64,000 nt of DNA from Ctena decussata. Taxonomy: Eukaryota > Mollusca > Bivalvia > Lucinida > Lucinidae. Below are positions 12,165 through 22,962 of the stretch, piece by piece (position 1 is the first letter of the stretch; each line of letters begins with the position of its first letter). Position numbers and translations under genes: made by a program. A model generated the notes under the pieces. That model did not search any database. It saw only the letters and a program-made list of their open reading frames with translations, and had not been told where the DNA came from. Where the stretch lies: assembly GCA_963989385.1 (NCBI GenBank), contig OZ022502.1, positions 47,919,454 to 47,983,453 of the forward strand. The letters run 5' to 3'.

Positions 12165-12925
12165 AAGGACCTCTGACAGTTGTAATGTTAATTTGCCTAT
12201 CAAAATGGGGGGGGGGGGGGGGGGGGGGGGGGTGGAACGAACTTTCGGTATACTTCAATTTTTTTATTGAAATGTATTGGCAATGCTCTGAACTCCCCAT
12301 AATTGGAACAAAAATAGTTTTTCAAATCTATCGCACTAAGACTTAGAATTTTGGTGAAAAAAGCAAGTTTTTATAATTGAAGGTATGGAAAATAGAAAAA
12401 GTTTTATAAAAATGCCCCCCCCCCCCCCCCCAACCGTGCCTTAGCAAGCCACTTTGCATGCATATGTGTACTGTCAATATAGACATTATATATGAGTGGC
12501 AAGCTGAGGCATAGGGGGAGATAGAGTCTACAGCTGAAAAACTGAAAAGTGGGCGCTATAATTAGACCCTGTGTGTCTAAAAGTAAGACTAGCATACTTT
12601 TAATTTACAGATAATTGCATTCTATCAGTAGCTGTTATTTTTTTTTTTTTTTCATTTTAAGCATATTTAACAAATAAAATTCAGTTAATAAGAAAAAGTG
12701 AAAAATACATGTATTTTGGGTGACTAAAAAGTTCACTAACCCCCTCTTGCGAAAGTCAGTGAAAGTTAGTGTGCAGATGTAATAATTGTTCAAAATAAAT
12801 ATCAAAACCTCTTCATAATGAATAAGTCAACCTGTAAATACTAAAATATTCATTATTGGCTTCTAAAGAAAGCTGTAGTGATTTCTCGAAATATAGGCAA
12901 ATTTACATGGAAACTGTCAGAGGTC
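12165..12925. repeat. Inverted-repeat element with facing G26 and C18 tracts
   Basis: The left end AAGGACCTCTGACAGTT (12,165) is repeated inverted at the right end (about 12,909-12,925), and similarity continues inward for about 40 bp with a few mismatches. Inside, a 26-base G-run (12,207-12,232) faces an 18-base C-run (12,415-12,432). No transposase is present. No clear target duplication is visible, so the exact ends are uncertain. Confidence 0.6.
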
Positions 12926-13190
12926 CTTTGGATCGTACTGACAAATAAATATGTTGAAACATACAGCAGAGAAGATAAATGCTGTTTTCATAGGAAAGAA
13001 AGAATTGTTTTCTATGGCTTAAAATGGCGCAACCGTGCGGTAGTGGCAAATTGGGATTTTTTACTGCTTAATGTATTCTGGCCGTTCACACAACGTAAAA
13101 GGACAGAGAAGGCTCAGACTACTATGAATGCATGATCTAGAGGTTAGCAACCCTTTCACATCTATTGTGATATGTGTGATTGATGATAAC

Positions 13191-13429
13191 TGAGCCGCGG
13201 CACAACAAAATCAACAAAGTGGCATGTGTGCCACGCCAAGACTCAGATCAATCTGCGCATCCACTAGGTCTAATCAGAGTCTTTGCTGTGCCCTCAAAGG
13301 GTAGCTAAGGGTATAAGCTAGCTCCATGCGGACAGCGAAGACTCTGATCTGACTGGGCGCATGCCCACACTGATCTAAGTCTTCGCTAGGCGCGCATGCC
13401 ACTAATTGGTTTTATCGACTCGCGGCTGG
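13191..13429. mobile_element. TGAGCCGCG palindromic MITE, copy A
   Basis: A ~235-bp element whose two halves are near inverted repeats (TGAGCCGCGGCAC at the left, CGCGGCT at the right). The internal signature is CCGCCCAGTCTGATCAGAGT-like plus GACCCTTAGCTACC-like in the centre. It belongs to an eight-copy family in this window; the right end of this copy is degraded. Confidence 0.75.
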
Positions 13430-13839
13430 ATAAAATAATCAAAACAACAAAGAAGAACCAAGGCTGAACCAGACTTAAAATGTATTGGTACACCACCATT
13501 TTGTTCCCCCATTTATTCAAAGGAAGGCAGTTTGTCCTTCCTTTTTATTTCATAGAAGAAGACGTCCTTCAGAAAAAGAGGTCTACTCTTAAACGGAACA
13601 ATTCGCTCCAACAGGAGCAAAATGTCGCCTCTAAAAGTTGACACTTAGTTAAAAAAGGGCAAATTGCTTCGTTTAAAAGTTGATCACAATTCAGAAAGAA
13701 GACAAAAATGAAACGTGACACAATTACTTCAACAGAAGGTGTATTCTCTAAAATAAGCCCACAAATCAAGATGATCCACGTCACGTAATGATGTATATAA
13801 AGACGTGTGCAAATTCAGGGTTAAACAGCTGTACTGTTC

Positions 13840-14043
13840 TGAGCCGCGACACAACAAAACCAACAAAGTGGCATGTGCGCCCATCGAAGACTCAGATCAG
13901 CCTGGGCAACCGCTTTGTCTGATCAGAATCCTTGCATTACGCTTTAAAGGGTAGACAAGGGTCTAAGTTAGGCGGTTTCCCAGGCTGATTTGAGTCTTCG
14001 CTAGGCGCACATGCCACTTTACTGGTTTTAGCGTGTCGGGGCT
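13840..14043. mobile_element. TGAGCCGCG palindromic MITE, copy B
   Basis: Starts TGAGCCGCGACAC and ends in a degraded GTGTCGGGGCTA. It is shorter than the other copies and lies about 410 bp from copy A in the same orientation. Confidence 0.75.
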
Positions 14044-15199
14044 AAGGTAAGAGGAAAATCTGGTGATAATAAGGGACAATTTTGTTTCATCTACAGAACC
14101 GCCTCGGCCGAAGATTTTAAAGCCAGAATGGGAAAAGAAATCCAACAATCATCATTTGACATCCGGTTGCCGGTTTTACAAGGAATTGTGAGAAAGCGTC
14201 ATTAGAAACCGTGTAAACACATTATAAAACTGGACTAAAATTTGATAATTAAGGTATATATGCCTTTATTTTTATATGAACATTTGCCTGTAATAAGTTT
14301 TATCATAAGAATGCATATATTCCGGGCCGATGAGTTCTTTATTCTTCCTTAAATCAGCTTTTATAGAGAAGAACGTTAAAGTAGACTTTTCATCATATAT
14401 CTGTAGAATATAATTCTGCTTAAACATAATAATGTTGTCCGCACACCTTAAATCTCTTCCCGGAAAGTTACTTTTGTGCCTTAATTTGCCTTTTTCATCA
14501 TTTCTTGTTAAAGTATTCGTCGGTAGCTGTTATGGTTTCTTTCGGCTAAGATATATCATTCTACCGTTAAATTCTTATCTATGATTCTTATCTATTCTTA
14601 TCTATGATACAGTATTCTACGGTTTTGGGCGGTGGTATTCATTCTCACCTTCTTGGAAACATTATGAATTTTGTGAGTCAGATTTCAAGAAATATCAATA
14701 AAAATGAAAAACTTCTTTACTGGCCTAAGATGGGGGATTTAACGGGTATGACTCTCTCCTTCCTATCTTAATTGTAATAATCATGACTAAATACATTTAA
14801 TTCATTCCTTTAAGTATAAAAAATATGCTTCTCCATATTTTTACAAGAATGTTTCATTGCTGCCACTATCAACCTTTGAAGATGTCATAAATCATAAAGC
14901 TGTAATCATTATGTACAGCAATAAACCACTCAGGCCCACATTCACAAAACAACTCAAACTCATACTCGACTTTTACTCCAGTAAGATCGGTTGAAGTGAC
15001 GCTCGAGTAAGCAATGGAAACCAGTTAACAAAGGGATAACAGTATGGGTTGGAATTCTTCGGCACAGCATAAAAGGCTAGATTCGCATTAAAATATGAAA
15101 ATAAATATTTATTTTGTTCAAATCGTCTGCTAAACGGCCGTTAACAGTAGAAATCTTCATCAAAAGCCGTAGGAAATCATAACGTTAACCGTAGCATAC
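14044..15199. other. Non-coding AT-rich spacer
   Basis: No gene or clear repeat is seen apart from a short ATTCTTATCTATG tandem at about 14,571-14,610. Confidence 0.35.
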
Positions 15200-16678
15200 A
15201 GACTCCTGAAATAACACATTGTATGTAGTGCTGCTATACAGGTATGTCCAGTATAAACCGGCGGATAATGGGTATTGGAATATGTGGAGAAAACTCAGGA
15301 CGCAGTGCACAGGACGTTGTCCCTGTGCCTTGCGCTCCGGGCACGACTCCAGCTTACTATATCGATTTTGAATGAACCACAATGCCCATAATGATTAAAA
15401 TAATTGGGATATGTGGAGGCAGGCTCCAGGTGCAGTGCACGGGGCAGTTGTCCTTGTGCCTTGCAGGTGGGGCGTGGCTTCAGCATATTATTTGTCTTTG
15501 AACGAAGTGAGATACTCATGACGAAATATGTCGCCGAAATGTGTGGAGATGTGATTTAGGCTATAAAGATAAGTTCATTGCTTTAGTTACTGAAATATGT
15601 GGAAGAGCGCTCCGGAGGCGATGCACAGGAGCATTGTTGCTGTGCTTCGCGTCCTGGGCATGACTCCAGCATAATATCGATGTGGATAAGCCAAGATACT
15701 GATAATGATAAAAAGTTCTCGAATTACGGGGAGTAGGACTCCTGATGCAGCGCATAGGGCCGTTGTTCCTCTGCCTTGCATCCTGAGCCCTGCTCCAGCA
15801 TACTCAGTACGATTGAAACAAGTGGAGATGTGCATCTTGTATTGGATGCAATACAAGTATATTATTGCCCCAGTATAAAGCTGGCAGGTGACAGTTATTG
15901 CTATATGTGGAAAAGTGCCCCGAAGGCAATGCGCAGGACCACAGTCCCTCTGCCTTGCGTTCTGGGCATGACTCCAGAATATCATTGAATACAAAGATAA
16001 GTTCATTGCTTTGGTTACTGAAATATGTGGAATAGTGCTCCGGAGGCGATGCACAGGAGTATTGTTCGTGTGCTTCGCATCCTGGACATGACTCCAGCAT
16101 AATATCGATGTGAAATAAGCCAAGATACTGATAATGATACAAGGCTCTCGAATTACGGGGAGTATGGCTCCTGGTGCAGTGCACAGGGCCGGTGTTCCTG
16201 TGCCTTGCATCCTGAGCGCTGCTCCAGCAACTCAGTACGATTGAAACAAGTGGAGATGTGTATTTTGTATTGGATGCAATACAAATATATATTTGTCTTT
16301 GTATAAAGCTGGCGGTAGACAGTTATTGAAATATGTGGAAAAGTGCCCCGAACGCAATGCCCTGGCCCATAGTTCCTGTGTCTTGCGTCCTGGGCATGAC
16401 CCCAGCATATCATTGAATATAAAGATAAATTCATTGCTTTAGTTACTGAAATAAGTGGATGAATGCTCCGAAGGAGATGCACAGAAACATTGTTCCTGTG
16501 CTTCGCCTCCTGGGCATGACTCCAGCAAAATATCGATGTGAAATAAGCCAAGATACTGATAATGATACAAGGCTCTCGAATTACGGGGAGTAAGGCTCCT
16601 GGTGCAGTGCGCAGGGCCGGTGTTCCTGTCCCTTGCATCCTGAGCGCTGCTCCAGCATACTCAGTACGATTGAAACAA
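15200..16678. repeat. Trimeric higher-order satellite, left part
   Basis: Three related monomers repeat in fixed order C-A-B with a higher-order period of about 423-430 bp. C starts near 15,592, 16,022 and 16,450; A near 15,732, 16,155 and 16,578; B near 15,903 and 16,333. Each monomer has an inverted core of the GCACAGG...CCTGTGC kind followed by GCATGACTCCAGC. More degenerate monomers extend left to about 15,200. The array is cut at 16,678 by a transposon and resumes at 20,117. Long minus-strand open frames across it follow the repeat period and are not genes. Confidence 0.9.
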
Positions 16679-17279
16679 TAGTCCAGGCAAACTGGCGATT
16701 TTTTCCCTAAACCCAAAACAAATTGCAACAAAAGCTTTTTTTGCATTTTTGTTGAGAACTAACATACACATATGACATATCAAAAGTAGGATAAAATCGG
16801 ATAATGCAAAATATATTTATTTTTGCATGCATTTTTACCATCACCTATTTGCGTCTTAAATATACCAATTATTTGTAATGTTATAAATGACATAACAGTA
16901 TTGCTGTGAGTTTTATTTCTAAAAACCTATTCTGCCTCTGCCAGAATTGAATCTAGAAGCTTAAGATTGAATATGGCACATTTTCTTGTTGAATGTAAAG
17001 CCATCTAGGTCTTAAAATGGTATAAATTACCCCACCCACTTTATTCTGCCTTAAAATCTGAAGTGAATTTTTGAAGGTCAGTAACTGAACTGCAACAAGA
17101 AATGTGTCATCCTGATGACTTTGCTTGGCATAAACATGCTTCAGTTTAGAATACTGATCTCTGAAGGCATGAGAAGCCCAAAACAAAGGCACAAAGAGCA
17201 GAATACTACATGCATAATAACACAAACAGTGCAATATACCTATGAATAGTCTTTGTAAATGTCCCCGGCAGGATTTATG

Positions 17280-18854
17280 AACGGGACCACTAAACATTGC
17301 TAAGTACTAAATATGTAAGCTCTGGGCTTCATGGTTTCAGGGAAGATGATTTTTTTAGATTTTTCCCATTATAAGTCTATGGGAGCTAAATACAGCTGGG
17401 GCATGGCCAGTTTGGGCCCCAGGGGCATGGCTGGCAGGACTTATGTACGTGACAACAAAACATTACTAACTACTAAATATGTAAGCTCTGGGCCTCATTG
17501 TATCAGGGAAGAAGATTTTTGAAGGTCCTTTAGCGATATAGCTCTATATGAAATGACCCCCCTGGTGAGGGGCCAGTTTGGACCCCAGAGGCTTGACTGG
17601 CAGGAGTTATGTAAGGGACCACTAAACATTGCTACATACTAAATAAATATATAAGCGCTTGGCCTCATGGTTTCAGAGAAGAAGATTTTTTAATTTTGTC
17701 CCATAATAATCTATACGAGCCGACGATTGATCCTGGGGGGGGGGGGGGGGGGGGGGCAATTTGGATCCCAGGGGCATGGTTGGCAGGATTTATGTACGTG
17801 ACCATTATATAGCTATATAGCCCTATATTAAGAAATGACCCCTGGGGTAGGCCCGCTTGGACCCCATGAGCATGGTTGGCAGGATTTATGTAGGAGACCA
17901 CTAAAAATTGCTACATACTAAATGTTTAAGCTATGGACCTCATGGTTTCAGAATTTTTTTTTAAGTTTATCACTTCATAAGACAATGGGAGCTAATGCCC
18001 CTGGGGCGTGGCCAATTTGGACCCTAGGGGCATGGTTGGCAGAATTTATGTACATGACCACTAACCATTGCTACATACTAAATATGTTAGCTCTGGGCCT
18101 CATGGTTTCAGAGAGGATTTTTTTAAGGATCTTTAGCTATATCGCCCTGTGTAAACAAATGACCCTCTAAGAAGTGGCCAGTTTGGACCCCAGGGGCATG
18201 GTTGGTAGGGTGTAGGGGACCACTAAACACTGCTGCATACTAAACATATCAGCTCTGGGCCTCATGGTTTCAGAGAAGAATTTTTAAAGTTTTAATTTTA
18301 TCATTATAAGTCTATGGGAGGTAATGACCCCTGGGGGTGGCCACTTTGGACCCCAGAGGTATGGTTGGCAGGATTTATGTACGTGACCAGTAACCAATGC
18401 TACATACTAAATATGTAAGCTCTGGACCTCATGCTTTCAGAGTGGAAAACATTTAAAGGTTCTTTAGCTATATAGCCCTATATAAACCAATGAACCCTTA
18501 GTGTGGGGCCAGTTTGGACCCCTGGGGATGGATTGGTAGGAGTGATGTAGGGGACCACTAAACACTGCTACATACTAAATATATAAGCTCCGGGCCTCAT
18601 GGTTTCAGAGAAGAAGATTTTTTAAGTTTTTCTCATTATAAGTCTATGGGAGCTTTATATTGCCATGGCAACCAGAGTTCCAATCTGATCTGCCCTTTAA
18701 CCTTATGCAGTCAATCCCCCACCCCAACAATGCTACGCATAAAATTTGATTAAGATTGGGCAGATGGTCGAGGAGGTATGTTTTAAAGTGTGGAAGACGA
18801 TGACGGACTACGGACCAAGGTTATACTATAAGCTCACCTTGACAGGTGAGCTAA
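17280..18854 (+). mobile_element. Nested HINE-like ~165-bp tandem array
   Basis: Eight or nine units of about 165 bp lie inside TIR element copy 1; the landmark GCCTCATGGTTTCAG recurs near 17,326, 17,492, 17,661, 17,937, 18,097, 18,258, 18,426 and 18,594. Alternate units carry TTTAGCTATATAGCCC or CATTATAAGTCTATGGGAG. A 22-base G-run lies at 17,735-17,756. The array is followed by GACGATGACGGACTACGGAC and ends in the hairpin AGCTCACC-TTGACA-GGTGAGCT (18,831-18,852), then CTAA and T, as expected of a Helitron-type 3' end. Confidence 0.65.
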
Positions 18855-19351
18855 TACCTTAAAGAACATCCCATATTTTAATATGAAATTTCCAATCCCA
18901 CGACCTTGTCCTCAAGGTCACTGAGGGGCAAGGGTGTAGAACGTAAGACCATTATCTAGCATAAGTGAACGTATCAACTTAGGCTATCAATGGGTTGAAG
19001 AGATATGGGTTTTTAAATAACCTGTAACACCCAAAAGGTGGACATGGACGCGGGTGTAAACGCGGAGGCCGACACCGGGGTGACAACAATAAGTCTTCCT
19101 GAAGGTCGTTCAGGCGAGCTAAAACTATGACTTCTATCCAGAGGAGTGGGCGGGGTGGGCAGGTGGCTGTTAGGCAGGAAGGAGGTATAATTTATAAAAT
19201 TTGAACCAGAAAAGTACACATATTACCATTTGTGAACGCAAAAACGTCATGGAGGTCATCACCTAATATTCCAAAGCATGTCCAAGTTATCTGCATATTT
19301 AACCCTCTAGTGGATTATCTTTTCAACACATGAACACTGATGAAGTATTTA

Positions 19352-19605
19352 GCCGGGCCACACAGTGCAGTCGGTAGCGCGTCTGACTCAAGAGCCAGAG
19401 GTCCTGTGTTCGATACCCGGTCCGGCTACTTACTTCCGTGTCTCCTTCCGCTGATTCAGGAAGGACAGTTGTAGTATGTGCCCTTAGTACTGCTTAACTG
19501 CATAGGAGGTCTAAGCCAGCCAAAGAATAGTGTCGTACGGTTAATTGACCGCCCCGACATGACCATGGCTGTTTACCGTGGACGTGAAGCAACAAAACAG
19601 CACTC
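19352..19605 (+). mobile_element. tRNA-derived SINE, type 1, nested in TIR copy 1
   Basis: A full cloverleaf-like head (19,352-19,427) carries box A (TGCAGTCGGTAGCGC) and box B (TGTTCGATACCCGG); the anticodon position reads CAA. The body has TAGGAGGTCTAAGCC and ends GCTGTTTACCGTGGACGTGA. Given its place inside a repeat and its non-tRNA tail, it is a SINE and not a tRNA gene. Confidence 0.85.
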
Positions 19606-20116
19606 TCAGATGTCCCGTCATTTGATAAATAGGAGTTACATCAAGCTGTTTTCTTCTATTGTTCTGTCACAGTCTTCATTTTAAAACATTAAGTATGTTT
19701 AGTATCTTCATTATCATCCATATTGTCCATCTTAATAGAGGTTATGGTAAAAGCAAATTTTGCACTAGTGGGTGGGGTACACCAACGACAATATACTAAA
19801 TGATCGACCGGTTATGCATAATGACCAAATTTAATGGTAGACAAAAGCTAAAAAACAGGATATAACTGTTTTATCAATGACTTCTATAGATTTAACTTGT
19901 TTAGAAATGATGCTTAGAAGTGGCTTTCCGACCAAAAGTAGCTGTGCAGTGGTTTGAATCCTTCGAAAACAAGACATATGAAAAAAATCAAGTTTCGCAT
20001 TCTCCGATTTTGTCCTACTTTTAGTATGTTAATAATGTAGGTCTTAGGAGCTTATTACTGCAAAGAAACCTTTTGTTGCAATTTGTTTTAGGTTCCCCCA
20101 CAATTTGACTGGACTA

Positions 20117-21245
20117 CAAGTGGAGATGTGTACTTTGTATTGGATGCAATACAAATATATATTAATTTTGTCTTTGTATAAAGCTGGCGGTAGACAGTTA
20201 ATGAAATATGTGGAAAAGTGCCCCGAACGCAATGCCCTGGCCCATAGTTCCTGTGTCTTGCGTCCTGGGCATGACCCCAGCATATCATTGAATATAAAGA
20301 TAAATTCATTGCTTTAGTTACTGAAATAAGTGGATGAATGCTCCGAAGGAGATGCACAGAAACATTGTTCCTGTGCTTCGCCTCCTGGGCATGACTCCAG
20401 CATAATATCGATGTGAAATAAGCCAAGATACTGATAATGATAAAAAATTCTCGAATCACGGGGAGTAGGGCTCCTGGTGCAGGGCACAGGCCCGTTGTTC
20501 CTCTGCCTTGCATCCTGAACGCTGCCCCAGCATACTCAGTACGAGTATTAAAGTGCCCCGAACGCAATGCGCAGGACCATTGGTCCTGTGCCTTGCGTCC
20601 TGGGCATGACTCCAGCATATCATTGAATACAAAGATAAGTTTATTGCTTTGGTTACTGAAATATGTGGAATAGTGCTCCGGAGGCGATGCACAGAAACAG
20701 TGTTCCTGTGCTTCGCGTCCTGGGCATGACTCCAGCATAATATCGATGTGAAATAAGCCAAGACACTGATAATGATAAAAGGTTCTCGAATTACGTGGAG
20801 TAGGGCTCCTGGTGCAGTGCACAGGGCCGGTGTTCCTGTGCCTTGCATCCTGAGCGCTGCTCCAGCATACCCAGTACGAGTGAAATAAACTGCCGGATAA
20901 CAGTTATTGAAATATGTAGTAGGTGCCCCGGACGCATTGCGCAGGACCATTGATCCTGTTTCTTGCGTCCTGAGCTTGACTCCAGCATATTATTGAAATG
21001 AAAACTCAAGATGGTAAAAATTTGAAACACATGGTCGTGTGCTTCGGACGCAGGGCACGAGATCGCTTTTCCTCTGCCGTGCGTCTCAAGCTAAGTTTCA
21101 GTATAAGTTTCGAATTTCAAATGAAATAAGATATTCATGAAGATGAAAATTATAGAAATGTTTGGGGATGGGCTCTGGGTGCAATGCGCAGGGCCGTTAT
21201 TCCTGCGTCTTGCGCCCGAGCGCAGCTGTAGCGTATTTCCGCAAG
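20117..21245. repeat. Trimeric higher-order satellite, right part
   Basis: The same C-A-B monomers continue after the transposon: B near 20,210, C near 20,330, A near 20,457, B near 20,549 (with a shortened A-B junction), C near 20,662, A near 20,790, B near 20,915, then increasingly divergent monomers to about 21,245. It was continuous with the array ending at 16,678 before the insertion. Confidence 0.9.
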
Positions 21246-21279
21246 GTACTCCTGGAATGACTACTAGTATGTTAGTCGT

Positions 21280-21440
21280 ATGTAACATGCTTACACTGTT
21301 TCCATCTTAGCTCTTGAGCCTCTTTGAATCATTATTTATATTTGACCTCATATTGCCATTTTTGTATAATGGATTGAGAGAATAAATGATTTTGACTTGA
21401 CTTGACTAGACTCGACTTTGACTTGACTTCACTTTGTTCT
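21280..21440 (+). mobile_element. LINE 3' tail with (TTGAC)n
   Basis: An AATAAATGATT segment is followed by repeats of TTGAC/TTTGAC at about 21,389-21,427. Short pentamer tails after AATAAA are usual at 3' ends of CR1/L2-type LINEs. No coding part remains. Confidence 0.5.
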
Positions 21441-21712
21441 GTGCAAAGTACGTAGGAATCGGTACAATTCCGGACTTGTACTGCACAAGGTAGGACTTCC
21501 GAAATTAAAACACAAATTCATTGAGAATTCCTACTTTGCTCAGCCCAATGCCGAGTTTGTACCGATTCCCACTTATACGGAACAATATTATAGAGAATAA
21601 TACTTTATTTAACTTTTACAAGCGTAACCAGGTTGGGATCCCGTAAAACCAGTTTAAACTACCAATAATTTATAGGAGGCACATTTGTTGCGTTTCCTTT
21701 TGATTACTATTA

Positions 21713-21933
21713 CCAGAGCTCTAGTTAAGAGGCAGTATTTGATGATAATTAAGGATAATTTTTCTTATTTCTCATCGAAACCATATGGTGTGACCCCTCA
21801 TCTGAACCGTCTCAATGAGACGGTTCAGAATTGAGACGGTTCAGATGAGGGGTCACAACATATGTTTTTATGCAGAATTAACGAAAATTATCTCTAATTA
21901 TCAGCAAATACTCCCTCTTATCTAGAGCTCTGG
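21713..21933. mobile_element. 221-bp hairpin MITE, TTA TSD
   Basis: Ends CCAGAGCTCT and AGAGCTCTGG; nearly the whole element is two arms of about 100 bp that pair with each other. The centre carries duplicated GAGACGGTTCAG. TTA lies directly outside each end (21,710-21,712 and 21,934-21,936). A TWA-type target duplication fits PIF/Harbinger-mobilised MITEs. Confidence 0.85.
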
Positions 21934-22221
21934 TTACATTGTACTTGTTCCTGTTTTCCATGTCGATGCTTTCGTTGGCCTGTTGTGTGGGCAGTGGGTT
22001 TAGTAAAAAAAATATATGACGTCGCATCTGAGAGTGTTATAAAGCCATGCATTAAAAACGATAATCCACTGAGGATTAAATATGCAAATTACGTCGTAAC
22101 GTTTAAACGTTGACGTCCATTAAAACGTCGCGTTTTCTAATGGCGAAATCGGGACGTTTTAGTTCAAATTTTGCTTATAAAATGCGATTTTAGTGTCATA
22201 TGATAAATAGAATCTTGCATT

Positions 22222-22346
22222 CGTGCTCCTGTATTATTGAATTTATTAAACTCGTTGGGAAAAACCGATAAGATGCTCGGCAAAGCCTCGCATCTTATCT
22301 TTTTCCCCAACTCGTTTAATAAATTCAATAATACATGAGCACTCAT
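22222..22346. repeat. Long hairpin, ~120 bp
   Basis: Arms of about 55 bp (from GTGCTCCTGTATTATTGAAT to a GATAAGATGC/GCATCTTATC centre) pair across a short loop near 22,275-22,290. It is probably the core of a fold-back MITE; outer ends are unclear. Confidence 0.7.
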
Positions 22347-22962
22347 GTAAGATCCCCTATATAGTTTGCGTAGTTGAATGACCACCTTTCTGGGAAAGAG
22401 CTCTTTACTGGGTTTACCGTGCGTGCTTTTCTTCATACGCTGTTAATTTGTGTATGCACGAGCTCGTTCTTATCTTCCTTATGGTTTTACAAAAACAAAA
22501 CCCAGTATCGCATGTAGCTTAGAAGCTGTGTTTGTCTTAAGATCTAATACTATAAAATCACAAAGGGAGCAAGAAAATAACTAGATAACAACTAAAAATG
22601 TAGTGTCTGTTTATAACAATCATGAATCCCGTACGGGAAATACTACACATACGAAATAATAGAACTAACTGCAACTTTAAACGCTAGCTTTTCTGTCACC
22701 AAGATGTATAAGATGTCATTTTTTACAAAGTTACTAAAATGTATAAAAAATTATTAGAAAGTTGATAAAATATTTTAAATATAAAACAATCTATGAAACG
22801 AATGGCATAATGATATAATACCAGATAAATGAATACGAGGGGCACCTCTAGTCATTTATTAAAATGAATGGAAATCTTTGATGGGGAGGTAATTTTACTA
22901 AGAAAACATTGTTTCCTGTAGAATTGAGGTGTCTCTAAAGAAACAAGCAAATTCGGTGAATT
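22347..22962. other. Non-coding spacer
   Basis: AT-rich sequence with no gene, RNA or clear repeat that I can recognise. Confidence 0.35.

Larger units (their letters stand above)
16679..20116. mobile_element. TAGTCCAG TIR element, copy 1 (3,438 bp)
   Basis: The element begins TAGTCCAGGCAAACTGG and ends CTGGACTA. Its last ~55 bp are an imperfect inverted repeat of its first, sharing AAAACAAATTGCAACAAAAG. CAA flanks both ends (16,676-16,678 and 20,117-20,119). Removing the element plus one CAA restores the satellite junction exactly as in the intact unit near 16,245-16,260. The second copy at 43,504-46,938 is about 99.5% identical. It holds a nested tandem-array element and a tRNA-SINE. The longest frame (minus, 17,297-16,953, 114 codons) has no known transposase motif. 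I call it non-autonomous; the superfamily is unresolved (3-bp target duplications occur in Harbinger, EnSpm, Zator and Academ). Confidence 0.92.

Noticed and set aside
15587..16746. Minus-strand open frames of about 200 codons across the satellite (also 20,088-20,950, up to 244 codons)
   Set aside because: The peptides repeat with the satellite period and follow the array in several frames. There is no start context or splice signal and no known domain. Long frames arise because the higher-order period (about 423-429 bp) is often a multiple of three.
16953..17297. 114-codon minus-strand frame in TIR copy 1 (and the copy at 43,778-44,122) as a possible transposase
   Set aside because: It overlaps the start of the array, has no catalytic DDE/DDD pattern or DNA-binding domain, and is hydrophobic. 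It is conserved only because the two elements are nearly identical.
19352..19427. Functional tRNA gene
   Set aside because: The head folds like a tRNA and has A and B boxes, but a SINE body follows directly and the same unit occurs elsewhere in decayed forms. The same reasoning applies to 24,775, 32,599 and 39,247.
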